The notes: generated by a model from the letters alone, not told the origin. DNA of 64,000 bases from Eubacteriaceae bacterium (GCA_902362875.1 CABIYF010000004.1:1-64000); one strand, 5' to 3'. Shown: positions 52,587-62,200, counted from the first letter of the stretch. Program-made: numbers and translations.

Positions 52587-54728
52587 TTACCTTAAAACCT
52601 GTCGCCCAGTAAATACCACAATAGATCGTGGTTTCATCACATACTCATGATCAATGCGAATTTCTTCTCCTTCTTCATAACAATACTTTCCATTCTCATC
52701 GCCATAAGTATCCACACTCAGATACCAGGCTCCATGATTTGCAAGGTTTGGAAGTGTGATGCGCACTTCTTCCCAATAAGCATTCACTGCAACGTAAACA
52801 AGATCATCTTTACATTTCTTGCGGTCGTATCCTGCAAAGCTGACTGCCAATGTTTTTGCATTTTGTGATACTTCCATGCGGTCTGCGTTGACGTCGTGTG
52901 CGTGCATTCCTTCCATTCCGCAGACTGCATTGTCAAGCTTCTTTCGGATGACTGGATGTTTCTTTCGGTATGCGATCATAAACTTGAAGAATTCAAATAA
53001 TTCTTTGTTCTTCTTTAATAAGCTCCAGTCGATCCATGAGATTTCATTGTCCTGACAGTAGCTGTTATTGTTTCCAAACTTCGTATTTCCAAATTCGTCT
53101 CCTGAGAAGAACATTGGTGTTCCACGGCTGCACATTAAGATGGCACAGGCATTTCGGATCATTCGATATCTTAGTTTTAGTACTTCTGGATCATTCGTAT
53201 CTCCTTCCATACCGCAGTTCCAGCTTCGGTTATCGTTCGCTCCGTCTGTGTTGTCCCAGCCATTTGCTTCATTATGTTTATTGTTATAAGAATATAGATC
53301 ATATAACGTAAATCCATCATGACAAGTAAGGAAGTTGATGCAGGAATTATATCCGGCATAGTTGTTATTTCCTTCAGAATAATATCCACCATATAAATCT
53401 CCGGAACCACAGATTCTCCATGCGGCGCTGTTTGCTTCCCAGAAGTCTCCTTTTAAGTATCCACGCATTGTATCACGGTACTGTCCATTCCATTCTGCCC
53501 AACGTTTACTTGCAGGGAAATTTCCTACCTGGTATAATCCGCCGGCATCCCATGCTTCTGCGATCAACTTGACATTTCTAAGTAGTGGATCGTAAGCTAG
53601 ACTTCGTAATAGCGGTGGATTGTTCATTGGCATTCCGTCTTCGTCTCTTCCCAGAATACTTGCAAGATCAAAGCGGAAACCATCTACACGATAATGAACT
53701 GTCCAGTGTCTTAAACATTCAAGGATCATCTGCTGAACCACTGGATGGTTACAGTTTAGAGAGTTTCCACATCCACTAAAGTTATAGTAATGTCCTTCTG
53801 GTGTTAATAAATAATAAATATTATTGTCAAATCCTTTAAAACTAAAGAATGGCCCCTGTTCATTTCCTTCCGCTGTATGGTTAAAAACAACGTCCAAAAT
53901 AACTTCGATTCCATTTTCATGGAATTCTCTGATCAGTTCTTTTAATTCTGTTCCTTCATTATTGACCTCTTCGGCTGCCGCATAACTGGCATTTGGTGAG
54001 AAAAATCCAACCGTATTATATCCCCAGTATTCTACAAGCTGTTTTCCGTCAACCTCTCTTGCATTGATCATCTCATCAAACTCAAAGATCGGCATTAATT
54101 CTACTGCATTGATCCCAAGTTCTTTTAAATATGGAATCTTTTCTTTTAATCCTGCAAATGTTCCTGGATGTTTGACTCCTGAAGATGGATGTTGTGTAAA
54201 TCCTCTGACATGCAGCTCATAGATGATCAGATCACTCATCTCCCTGCTTGATTGTGGCTGTACACCCCAGTCAAAAGTATCTCTTACAACTTTGGCATGA
54301 TATGTTCTTGTTCTTTTCTTTCCCCATACCTGCTGACCTGCAACTGCCTGTGCATATGGATCTAACAAAATCTTTGTTTTGTCAAATAATAATCCTTTTT
54401 TCTCATCATATGGGCCATCCACACGATATGCATATTCAAACTCTTCTGCTTTCAGATCGTAAACGATCATAGAATACACGTCCCCGATCTTATAAGATTC
54501 TGGGAATGGAATGACTGCATATGGTTCTTCTTCATCTGGATGGAATAATAAAAGATCACATGATGTTCCATGGCTTGTATGCACTGTGAAGTTTACACCA
54601 CATGAAAATTCCGATGCTCCATTTAAATCAAAAAATCCAGGTCTAACTTTGAAACCATTGATCTCCATCATTGGTTTTACCATTCTGACCTCATCTGTAA
54701 TATAATCATTTAATATATATTGTTTCAC
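52587..54728 (-). CDS. glgX: Glycogen debranching enzyme (GlgX/isoamylase type)
   Basis: The 713-residue GH13_11-like enzyme has an N-terminal CBM48 (25-125) and catalytic barrel regions VILDVVFNHTAEG (region I, near 278), GFRFDLASIL (nucleophile Asp, near 357), IAEAWD (acid/base Glu, near 393-398) and FLTCHDGFTLYDL (near 465). A C-terminal beta domain follows. It cleaves alpha-1,6 branches of glycogen or starch limit dextrins in the cytoplasm. It is monocistronic, with no other glg genes in the window. Confidence 0.93.
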   Translation of the reverse strand: MKQYILNDYITDEVRMVKPMMEINGFKVRPGFFDLNGASEFSCGVNFTVHTSHGTSCDLLLFHPDEEEPYAVIPFPESYKIGDVYSMIVYDLKAEEFEYAYRVDGPYDEKKGLLFDKTKILLDPYAQAVAGQQVWGKKRTRTYHAKVVRDTFDWGVQPQSSREMSDLIIYELHVRGFTQHPSSGVKHPGTFAGLKEKIPYLKELGINAVELMPIFEFDEMINAREVDGKQLVEYWGYNTVGFFSPNASYAAAEEVNNEGTELKELIREFHENGIEVILDVVFNHTAEGNEQGPFFSFKGFDNNIYYLLTPEGHYYNFSGCGNSLNCNHPVVQQMILECLRHWTVHYRVDGFRFDLASILGRDEDGMPMNNPPLLRSLAYDPLLRNVKLIAEAWDAGGLYQVGNFPASKRWAEWNGQYRDTMRGYLKGDFWEANSAAWRICGSGDLYGGYYSEGNNNYAGYNSCINFLTCHDGFTLYDLYSYNNKHNEANGWDNTDGANDNRSWNCGMEGDTNDPEVLKLRYRMIRNACAILMCSRGTPMFFSGDEFGNTKFGNNNSYCQDNEISWIDWSLLKKNKELFEFFKFMIAYRKKHPVIRKKLDNAVCGMEGMHAHDVNADRMEVSQNAKTLAVSFAGYDRKKCKDDLVYVAVNAYWEEVRITLPNLANHGAWYLSVDTYGDENGKYCYEEGEEIRIDHEYVMKPRSIVVFTGRQVLR

Positions 54729-54788
54729 AACTAAACTCCCATTCTGCTTTTTCTTCTCTCTTCTTTGTGGAAATCTTCCCCTGTCTGT

Positions 54789-55451
54789 TTATATCTGCTG
54801 TTTACTAAGCACCGATACAAACGTTACTCTCTGATCGATCCAGTTTCCTGTGATCGCAACCATTTTCCCCATTGTAAATGCTGCAACGATCGTTCCGATT
54901 CCTAGTCCATCTAAGTATCCAAGCATCAATCCTGTCAAAAGTCCTGTTGTTGCAAGGCATAAAACATCGAATGTAATCTTTACTCTTGCATATGGTTTTT
55001 TTATGATTTCTGATAATTCTCTTGGAAACAGGTCGGTTGGAATGATCGGAAGCTGACATCTATTTTCTAATGCGATTCCGATACTTAATAAGAAATAACT
55101 GATCAAAAAGTATGCAATTCTGCATGGAATCGTCTGTGGCAGAATTCCGATCCATAATTCATTGACATCTAATAATTCACTAAATGCAAATCCTGCAACG
55201 AAACTGAATAAATAAGATGGTACGAACTTCTTTCTTAAGATCATCAGGCTTAATACCAAAGCTCCCTGAAATAGGTAAGTCCATGTACCGAGTGATAATT
55301 TTGTAAATACTTCCGAAAATGCGTACGGCACACTTGAAATCGCGGAAATTCCAGATCCTGAATAAAGCATCAGTACAACACTGAAACTATTGATCACAAT
55401 CGCTACGATCAGTGCAAGTTCTCCCCTTAGTATTGGTTTTTCGTTTTCCAT
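54789..55451 (-). CDS. YczE/YitT-like membrane protein (DUF6198 type)
   Basis: A protein of about 220 residues with five to six hydrophobic segments. It has the family stretches AISSVPYAFSEVFTKLSLGTW and IPTDLFPRELSEIIKKPYAR (near 145-164). These proteins (YczE, YyaS, YitT relatives) have unknown function. The start at 55451 is seven bases after GGAGG. Longer frames to 55526 lack a site. Confidence 0.8.
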   Translation of the reverse strand: MENEKPILRGELALIVAIVINSFSVVLMLYSGSGISAISSVPYAFSEVFTKLSLGTWTYLFQGALVLSLMILRKKFVPSYLFSFVAGFAFSELLDVNELWIGILPQTIPCRIAYFLISYFLLSIGIALENRCQLPIIPTDLFPRELSEIIKKPYARVKITFDVLCLATTGLLTGLMLGYLDGLGIGTIVAAFTMGKMVAITGNWIDQRVTFVSVLSKQQI

Positions 55452-55919
55452 TTTCATCCTCCAAGTCCATTTCGTTCTCTGTCCGTTTAAGTTTTCAATT
55501 CTCTTATCCGTAAGAAAAACTAACACTTTTAAAGTACAGAGAACATATATGAATATAAGTTTAGTCCTTATTTACATTTTTTACAAGTTACATTTTTTCA
55601 TGAATCTATAGATAATATCTATCAATTCTGACTGAAATGTTACATTATACGCCATAACTGCCATTCCCCATACTGCACAAAGTATGATTACACTTTCTAA
55701 TTCATGATGTTTTCTTTGTCCTTCCTATTTTATGTCAAATTCTTGAAATCTGAATGATTATAGTATAGGAAATAGCCTCTGTCAAGATTAGATTCTGTAC
55801 TTTTTCTTGTAAATATGATATGATTGCATTTGTGTCTGTTTGTATTTAACAAGCAACTGTCTATTCTATAGAAACAAACACAAAATATTAATAAAAGAAA
55901 TTCGAAAGAGGTTTGATTC
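55452..55919. other. Divergent intergenic region before the second AgcS gene
   Basis: There are 468 bases without a supportable gene. A weak promoter candidate for the plus-strand symporter is TGTACT (55796-55801) and TATGAT (55819-55824), spaced 17 bases. No riboswitch fold was recognised (in particular no tandem glycine aptamer). Confidence 0.5.
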
Positions 55920-57305
55920 ATGTTAGAACTTATACAATCAATTAACAGTGCCGTGAACAACTTTATCTGGGGTGTTCCAGCTATGATCTGTATCATTGGT
56001 GTTGGATTACTGTTAACGATCAAAACAAGATTTTTACAGATTCGAAAGTTTCCTTATGCAATGAAGGAAACCATTGGACGTGTCTTTAAAAAACAAGATG
56101 CATCCGACGGATCTATGACACCATTTCAGGCAGTCTGTACTGCCCTCGCTTCCACAGTTGGAACTGGAAACATCGCTGGTGTTGCCGGTGCGATCGCAAT
56201 CGGTGGTCCTGGAGCTGTATTCTGGATGTGGGTTTCTGCGATTCTTGGAATGTGTACAAAATTTTCTGAGGTAACATTAGCTGTACATTTCAGAGAACGT
56301 AACCCTGAAGGAGATTATGTTGGTGGTCCTATGTACTATATTAAGAATGGGCTTAGCAAAAACTGGCATTTTCTTGCCGTCTTATTCTCTGCTTTTGGAG
56401 TTTTAACTGTATTTGGAACTGGAAATGCAACACAGGTAAATACGATCACAACTGCGATCAATTCTGCTTTGTTAAATTTCAATGTGATCAGTAAATCATC
56501 TGTTGATACAGTAAATCTGATCATTGGTATCATCGTTGCGATTCTTGTTGCTCTGATCTTACTTGGTGGAATCAAAAGAATTGGACAAGTTGCTGAGAGA
56601 TTAGTACCTTTTATGGCATTTATTTATATTTTCTTTGCTTTAAGTGTTGTTGTTTTAAATATCAACCATCTTCCTTCTGTTTTTGGTTCTATCATTAATG
56701 GTGCCTTCCATCCAGCTTCTGTCACTGGTGGTGTTGTTGGAAGTTTCTTTATGAGTATGAAAAAAGGTGTGGCACGAGGAATCTTCTCAAATGAAGCTGG
56801 ACTTGGTACTGGATCTATCGCCCACGCTTGTGCCGATACAAAAGAGCCAGTCAAACAGGGGCTTCTTGGTATTTTTGAAGTGTTTACTGATACAATCTTA
56901 ATTTGTACATTAACAGCTCTTGTTATCCTTTGCAGTGGAATTCCTATTGGATTCGGAGCTGATGCTGGTGCAGAACTTACGATCAGTGGATTTACTGCTA
57001 CTTATGGAAACTGGATTTCTATCTTTACTGCAGTTGCTCTTTGCTGTTTTGCATTCTCTACGATCATTGGCTGGGGATTATATGGGGCTCGTTGTATTGA
57101 GTTTTTATTTTCCTCTAAGGTTATCAAACCTTTTATGTTAGTATATTCTCTGGTAGCCATTCTTGGTGCTACTGTGGATCTTGGAATGCTTTGGAGTATT
57201 GCTGAGACATTTAATGGATTAATGGCAATTCCAAACTTGATCGCACTGTTCTTATTATCTGGAACTGTGGTAAAGCTTGTGAAAGAATACTTCCACGAAA
57301 AATAA
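55920..57305 (+). CDS. Alanine/glycine:cation symporter (AgcS family), second paralogue
   Basis: The 461-residue protein with about 11 membrane segments has TALASTVGTGNIAGVAGAIA (near 77-96), GGPGAVFWMWVSAILG and GIFSNEAGLGTGSIAHACAD (near 286-305). It is closer to the commonest AlsT/DagA type than the paralogue at 22.9 kb. It takes up alanine or glycine with sodium. It is followed by a bidirectional terminator. Start ATG at 55920, preceded by AAGAGG. Confidence 0.93.
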   Translation: MLELIQSINSAVNNFIWGVPAMICIIGVGLLLTIKTRFLQIRKFPYAMKETIGRVFKKQDASDGSMTPFQAVCTALASTVGTGNIAGVAGAIAIGGPGAVFWMWVSAILGMCTKFSEVTLAVHFRERNPEGDYVGGPMYYIKNGLSKNWHFLAVLFSAFGVLTVFGTGNATQVNTITTAINSALLNFNVISKSSVDTVNLIIGIIVAILVALILLGGIKRIGQVAERLVPFMAFIYIFFALSVVVLNINHLPSVFGSIINGAFHPASVTGGVVGSFFMSMKKGVARGIFSNEAGLGTGSIAHACADTKEPVKQGLLGIFEVFTDTILICTLTALVILCSGIPIGFGADAGAELTISGFTATYGNWISIFTAVALCCFAFSTIIGWGLYGARCIEFLFSSKVIKPFMLVYSLVAILGATVDLGMLWSIAETFNGLMAIPNLIALFLLSGTVVKLVKEYFHEK

Positions 57306-57315
57306 TATTGTTCTT

Positions 57316-57354
57316 AAAAAGAGAATCCAGCACATTGCCGGATTCTCTTTTCTT
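57316..57354. terminator. Bidirectional terminator
   Basis: AAAAGAGAATCC / GGATTCTCTTTT stem between the convergent symporter and Fic genes. Confidence 0.8.
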
Positions 57355-57969
57355 TTATAATTCTTCACTTTTATAAATCATATATCCTTCATAGTAATAA
57401 CTATGATCGATGCCTTTCATGTAAATTTCTCTATCATGAATCTTATCTGTCAAGGCTTGTTTTAAGACATATTTAATTTCAATGTCTCGAATCGGACTTC
57501 TTTCCATTGCTAATAAATAATCTTCTTTATCTACTTTGCTCCAGTCTATGACTCGTTTCAGTTCTTTCTTTAAAATCTGGTCTAACCATATTCTTGTGCT
57601 TCTTCCATTTCCCTCTCGAAATGGATGTGCAATATTCATTTCAACATATTTTTCTATGATCTGTTCAAAATCTGATTGTGGCATTTGTTCAATATGATTC
57701 AATGATGGCTGTAAATACATCACAGGTGCAAATCTAAAATTTCCTTTTGCTAAATTGACCGTTCTTATTTCCCCAGCGAATTCGTAGATGTCTTCGAAAA
57801 GAATTTGATGTATTTTCTTTAAACTATCTACCGTACCAGCTTGCATAGAATCTAATCTTCCACTTTCAAATAACTCAACTGCCTTTTTTTTGCTGATTTT
57901 TTCCTCTTGCCGCGCCAATTCCAATGAATCTGTGATACCCAGTTTATTTTCTAATATCAATTTGCTCAC
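57355..57969 (-). CDS. fic: Fic-family protein adenylyltransferase with C-terminal inhibitory motif
   Basis: The 204-residue protein has the complete catalytic motif HPFREGNGR (115-123), so it should transfer AMP from ATP to a protein hydroxyl. At the C terminus SYYYEG (190-195) matches the inhibitory [S/T]xxxE[G/N] pattern. This makes it a class III, self-inhibited Fic like Neisseria NmFic, and explains the absence of a separate antitoxin gene. It lies 13 bases after a diguanylate cyclase gene and is probably cotranscribed. Target protein unknown. Confidence 0.9.
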   Translation of the reverse strand: MSKLILENKLGITDSLELARQEEKISKKKAVELFESGRLDSMQAGTVDSLKKIHQILFEDIYEFAGEIRTVNLAKGNFRFAPVMYLQPSLNHIEQMPQSDFEQIIEKYVEMNIAHPFREGNGRSTRIWLDQILKKELKRVIDWSKVDKEDYLLAMERSPIRDIEIKYVLKQALTDKIHDREIYMKGIDHSYYYEGYMIYKSEEL

Positions 57970-57982
57970 CTCGTTATTTTAA

Positions 57983-59440
57983 TTAATAACCACAAACTCT
58001 TGCTTTTCCACTTCGTTTTGCCTGATACAAGGCTTGATCCGCCCGTTTGTAAAGATCCATATAGCAGTCTCCATCTTCTGGAGCCATTGCAATTCCTATA
58101 CTGATAGAGATTGCTGAGCCATTTAATTCTTTGATCTCATATTGCTGCGTCTTTGTAAGTAGTTCCTCTGCTTTGGCAATCGCCATTTCTTTCATCTTAA
58201 TATTCTTCATTACAACGACAAATTCGTCTCCACCGATTCGCCCTACAATATCATCTTCTCTAAAGATATCACGCAATAATTGTCCAAACTTCTGTAAAAC
58301 AATGTCTCCCACCGCATGTCCATATCCATCATTGATCTGCTTAAAGCAATCCATATCCAAGATTAAAAATGCATGGATCATATCTCTATCGGTTGACAAT
58401 ATCTCATCAGTTAGAAGTTTCGTTGTTTCTTTATTATATAAACCTGTCAGCGCATCTGTCTGTGCATATTTCATTAATTCCTGATTCCTTCTATAGTTTT
58501 CATGCACGATATATAGCACCAGCAAAATAACTAAAATAACAAATACTGCCATAAAAATGATCTCATAATGTTCAATAAAGTCATAGGATTGCTGTGCAGT
58601 TTTTTCTGGTACCGCATAACAAAGCGTCCAGTTATTAATCTTCATTGGCATATAAGCAAAATAATGTCTTACGTTTCCCTTCTTCTTACTATCTGCGGTT
58701 ACCAGATTTGATTTTCCTTTGTAAAAATCCTGCTTGATCATCTTGGCTGTCACATTATCTTTGATCATCAATTTCTTGCAATATGTATAAAAGTTATCCC
58801 GATAATCAATGTTCCAATAGGACGTATCTCCTTCAAATGCAATGACTTCCCCACTTTGGGCAATGATCATGCTACAACCTTCCCCGTCAAATAAATCTTC
58901 AAAAAGCATACGGCTCAATGCTGTGACATCATAAGAGCCTCCAAGGATTCCGATTACTTTCTTATCCTTATAGATTGGTACTCCTAATACAACTCTTGTC
59001 GATCCTGAGATACTACTGTCTAATGGCTCACTTAAGGTCCTTTTTCCACTCATCGCTTCTCTGTAATATCTTCGATGCGATACATCCTTTGTCTGCCCGT
59101 TACTATAATGTGAAGTACCATCTGGCTCGATCAGAGCAGTCGCTCCAAAATCTGTATTCTTTGTCACAGATTGGAGCAAATTGATATTTTTTTGATCTAA
59201 TAGCTGATCTGATTTTCCTATTTCTTCTGCGAGTCCATCAAGATAAGCATATTGAATGTTCAATATCGTGCGTAAATGCACGCTTTGTCTTGATACATTG
59301 TTCATCATCATTTTTTGTGATCTGTGTTCGACGGAACGTTGTATACAATAGAAGAAAATCAGAAGTCCTATAACAACTGCTACCAGAAATACACTCATGA
59401 TCTTAGCATATTCCCTGATCTGCGTCTGTTTCTTTTTCAT
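57983..59440 (-). CDS. Membrane diguanylate cyclase (dCache-GGDEF)
   Basis: The 485-residue protein has membrane helix 14-33, an extracellular dCache-type sensor (about 45-280), membrane helix 291-312 and a GGDEF domain (325-485). The active site GGDEF is at 403-407, and a product-inhibition site RxxD (REDD, 394-397) lies five residues before it. It makes cyclic di-GMP in response to an outside ligand. It is the first gene of a unit with fic. No PilZ or EAL gene is present in the window. Confidence 0.92.
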   Translation of the reverse strand: MKKKQTQIREYAKIMSVFLVAVVIGLLIFFYCIQRSVEHRSQKMMMNNVSRQSVHLRTILNIQYAYLDGLAEEIGKSDQLLDQKNINLLQSVTKNTDFGATALIEPDGTSHYSNGQTKDVSHRRYYREAMSGKRTLSEPLDSSISGSTRVVLGVPIYKDKKVIGILGGSYDVTALSRMLFEDLFDGEGCSMIIAQSGEVIAFEGDTSYWNIDYRDNFYTYCKKLMIKDNVTAKMIKQDFYKGKSNLVTADSKKKGNVRHYFAYMPMKINNWTLCYAVPEKTAQQSYDFIEHYEIIFMAVFVILVILLVLYIVHENYRRNQELMKYAQTDALTGLYNKETTKLLTDEILSTDRDMIHAFLILDMDCFKQINDGYGHAVGDIVLQKFGQLLRDIFREDDIVGRIGGDEFVVVMKNIKMKEMAIAKAEELLTKTQQYEIKELNGSAISISIGIAMAPEDGDCYMDLYKRADQALYQAKRSGKARVCGY

Positions 59441-59556
59441 TCTCTGGCTTCTCCTTATATTTTCATGTTAATTAAGTTTTTATTTAGTTTAACTATACCA
59501 AAAAATGAGAATGAAGTCTACGTGCAAGATTCGACAGAAATCAGCTTTTAGGAATT

Positions 59557-59820
59557 CTATAGTTTTCCACCGTAAACAGGGAATTCGCTGTTTGCTCCAT
59601 AGTTTTCGATCTTCTTGAAGTTTTTCAGAATTTCCATATCTTCTGCACTAATCTCAAAGTCTACGTCAGCGTTTGTTTTCATGTGATCTTTGTTTGCTGT
59701 CTTTGGAAGTGAAACTGTACCAAGCTGTACTGTGTATCTGACGCAAAGCTGTGGGCTGTGAATGATCATAAGATCCAGGTAATCCAGTCCCATTTTCTCT
59801 AATGTTTCATTTAATACCAT
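59557..59820 (-). pseudogene. Aldo/keto reductase remnant with two deletions
   Basis: The 87-codon frame joins MVLNETLEKMGLDYLDLMII and HSPQ (family residues about 95-120, normally mid-protein) straight to LCVRYTVQLGTVSLPKTANK and the last helices (AEDMEILKNF). The first ~90 residues with the catalytic Tyr/Lys region and about 110 residues of the barrel centre are missing. It cannot be a functional reductase. A good RBS (AAGGAGG) still precedes it. Confidence 0.85.
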
Positions 59821-60011
59821 TTTGTTGTACCTCCTTTAGTTCTGTATGATAGTTTATGCCATGGAGTGAACTCTAAGTCAAGGAGGTTTTTTAATATTTT
59901 TGTAGTTGAAGAAATTCATAATATTGAAAACTGAAGATAGGGTGCTTGTTGAAGTTTATCGGTTTTTAATTTTATTTTTTGACTTCTGTAGGTTTTTGTA
60001 ATTGGATATGT

Positions 60012-60950
60012 TTAGATTCCTGATAATACTGTGTGTAAATCTTTTATAGTTTGTTTGATGTCTTTGTTGATTCCAACTGCTTGTTGTTCGATGCTTTCTG
60101 GAATAACTGCTTCGTTTAAATTGAGTCTGATGAGGTTCACTTGTTTGTTTTCTTTGACTAGTTTTTCGAATGGGAACCTTATGATGGTTGGGGTGTTGAA
60201 TCCGACTCCTAGTTCTAATAATAAGACTTTCTTTTTAGATTTCAGAGCTTCGTTTAGGAAGTTTCCGAATCTTTCTTCTGCTTGGTACCATGCTTCGTCT
60301 TGTACAAAGTATTGGTCACATCGCAGGTTCATGGTCATTGGTCCGCCGCAGACTGGGCATTTTGGTACCATATAAGTTGGAATCTTGCAGTCTTTTCTTG
60401 CTTGGTTCATTTGTTTAAAGAGTTTGACTGCGTTGTAGGTTCTTTGGTGGCAGGCTTTCTCGCATTGAATGTGGAAGTAGTCTCCCTGGGTGCAAAAGAT
60501 CTGGTCTTCTTTGTAACCTGCTTTTTGAAACTGTCCGTCTGCGTTAGTTGATAGGCAGAATGTTCTTTTATCTTTTAGCAGTTTCAAAATATCTTTATAT
60601 AATGGTGTGACATCGAGGTCGATTCCTCCTAAGATTGCCTGTTTAGACCAATAGCCCCAGAAGGATTCTTCGTCTGGATATGGGTGGAATCCTGCACTGT
60701 ACATATCTTGCATATATGGTCCGTTTCCATATTTCTCCTTGAATTCTTTAAAATTTTCCTCAAACCATGTTCCTCCGTAGACAGCTCCTGCTGCAGTACT
60801 TAATCCTGCTCCTGCACCCATCAGAACATAGTCTGCTTTTTGTATCATGTCTGCTGCCTGCATGATCTGTTCTTCGTATGGTGTTTTCTGAAAAATATAA
60901 TCTCTTGCAGGTGTTCCACTTAAAAATGTCTGAAATGTTATTTTGTGCAT
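60012..60950 (-). CDS. SirTM-type (class M) sirtuin, protein ADP-ribosyltransferase
   Basis: The 312-residue Sir2-fold protein has GAGAGLS (45-51), STNADGQF (134-141) replacing the usual TQNID, TQGDY near 154-158 where deacylases have their catalytic HG, and four zinc cysteines (163, 167, 198, 201). These changes mark macrodomain-linked SirTM enzymes, shown in Staphylococcus and Streptococcus to ADP-ribosylate a lipoylated GcvH-like protein. The start is set at 60950 with GGAGG. It overlaps the macrodomain gene by 13 bases, so the two are coupled. Confidence 0.88.
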   Translation of the reverse strand: MHKITFQTFLSGTPARDYIFQKTPYEEQIMQAADMIQKADYVLMGAGAGLSTAAGAVYGGTWFEENFKEFKEKYGNGPYMQDMYSAGFHPYPDEESFWGYWSKQAILGGIDLDVTPLYKDILKLLKDKRTFCLSTNADGQFQKAGYKEDQIFCTQGDYFHIQCEKACHQRTYNAVKLFKQMNQARKDCKIPTYMVPKCPVCGGPMTMNLRCDQYFVQDEAWYQAEERFGNFLNEALKSKKKVLLLELGVGFNTPTIIRFPFEKLVKENKQVNLIRLNLNEAVIPESIEQQAVGINKDIKQTIKDLHTVLSGI

Positions 60951-61720
60951 AGTAACCTCCAATAAATTTCTAAATCTTCGTCTTTAAATACGTTGAAAAT
61001 GACTTTGATCTTACTGTTTGTTTCTTCTTTGAATTTCTGTACTGTTTTTACTGCGATCTCGGCTGCTCTTTCGTTTGGGAACATAAAAACTCCTGTGGAA
61101 ATGCAGCAAAATGCAATGCTTTCTAGTTTATGTTCTTCTGCAATTTCAAGACAGGCTCGATAGCATGATTCCAATAATTTTTCATGTCTTTTTTGTAAGA
61201 AACCGCCATGTACGATCGGACCTACGGTGTGAATCACGTAATCTGCAGTAAGATTATAAGCTGGAGTGATCTTCGCCTGTCCAGTTGGTTCTTCGTGACC
61301 TTGTTTCTTCATCATTGTATTGCAGTAATTTCTAAGCTGGATTCCTGCGTAAGTGTGAATACAGTTATCAATACAGTTATGACATGGCTGATAACATCCT
61401 GTCATGCCGCTATTGGCTGCATTTACGATTGCTGAGACTTTGAGTCTTGTGATGTCTCCTTGCCAGAGGTAGATATCTTTCTTGATCTCGCTTAAATCTT
61501 TTAGTTGTATGATACCTCTATTTTTATTTTCTTCTGTTAAATATTCGTCTTGGATCTGTTTGAATTCATCAGAAATTGGGCATGCAAAACGGATATTCAT
61601 CAAGGATCTTAACAGTTGTTTTTGTTCTTCTTTATTTTGTGGAATTTCCAGATTATTGTATTGTGTATTTTCTTTAATCAATTCTTGAATCAGATATCTT
61701 CTTCGTTCAGACTGGTTCAT
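60938..61720 (-). CDS. Zinc-containing macrodomain protein-ADP-ribose hydrolase
   Basis: The 260-residue protein has an N-terminal helical extension (1-80), then the macrodomain: WQGDITRL (near 86-93), VNAANSGMTGC (99-109), a Cys/His zinc cluster (CHNCIDNCIH, 113-122), GQAKITPAYNL and STGVFMFP (208-215). In SirTM operons this enzyme removes ADP-ribose from the lipoylated carrier. First gene of the pair. GcvH-L and lipoate ligase partners found with it in other species are not in this window. Confidence 0.92.
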   Translation of the reverse strand: MNQSERRRYLIQELIKENTQYNNLEIPQNKEEQKQLLRSLMNIRFACPISDEFKQIQDEYLTEENKNRGIIQLKDLSEIKKDIYLWQGDITRLKVSAIVNAANSGMTGCYQPCHNCIDNCIHTYAGIQLRNYCNTMMKKQGHEEPTGQAKITPAYNLTADYVIHTVGPIVHGGFLQKRHEKLLESCYRACLEIAEEHKLESIAFCCISTGVFMFPNERAAEIAVKTVQKFKEETNSKIKVIFNVFKDEDLEIYWRLLCTK

Positions 61721-62200
61721 GGTATTCCTCCTGTTTTTTGTATTTTTAAATCATTATTGTAACTTATTTTATTACATCTAATCATAGTTTAACATTTTAT
61801 TGTTGTAATGTAAATAGTTACATTATAAATATCTTCTGTCTGAGAAAGCCTCAATTCCTATCCAATACCATTCTCCATACACACCACCTTAAATTTTCCA
61901 ATCTTGTAGTTTACCACACTATAACCTTCATGTATATGAGAAAAAATAAATAAGCAACCGAAAGCGCAGCATTGGAATTTTGCCATATTTTGAATAAATT
62001 CTCAGCCCAATTGGACGAGTGTCTGAGCTCCAAAGTCTCCTGTCTGAAACAAAACTTCAGAGCGAGTTCTCGTAGGAAATTGGGCGGATAAGCGATTTGT
62101 TCAAAATATGAGCAAAATTCCACCGCTGCGCTTTCGGTTGCTTATTTATTTTTTCTCATATACTGAAAGACTTCAGTTGGCCAATTATAAAATTAAAATT
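61721..62200. other. Gene-free stretch upstream of the macrodomain gene
   Basis: There are 480 bases, holding the palindrome at 61932-62163. The rest (61721-61931) is AT-rich, with no coding frame of interest. The promoter of the macrodomain operon must lie here, but no consensus pair stands out. Confidence 0.6.
61932..62163. repeat. Long palindromic element, family II copy 2
   Basis: Arms of about 40 bases (GTATATGAGAAAAAATAAAT... / ...ATTTATTTTTTCTCATATAC) pair perfectly and continue through AAGCAACCGAAAGCGCAGC / GCTGCGCTTTCGGTTGCTT and CATATTTTGAA / TTCAAAATATG. The core has CCCAATT / AATTGGG plus GTCTGAGCTCCAAAG and GCGAGTTCTCGTAGGA, resembling the 35.5-kb element. It lies just downstream of the ABC transporter gene. 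Confidence 0.8.

Noticed and set aside
53177..53410. Open frames antisense to glgX and other large genes
   Set aside because: These lie inside well-supported genes, lack ribosome binding sites and have compositions expected of antisense translation.
55452..55919. Glycine riboswitch upstream of the AgcS symporter
   Set aside because: A tandem glycine aptamer would be expected there in some Firmicutes, but none of its conserved blocks are present in the leader.
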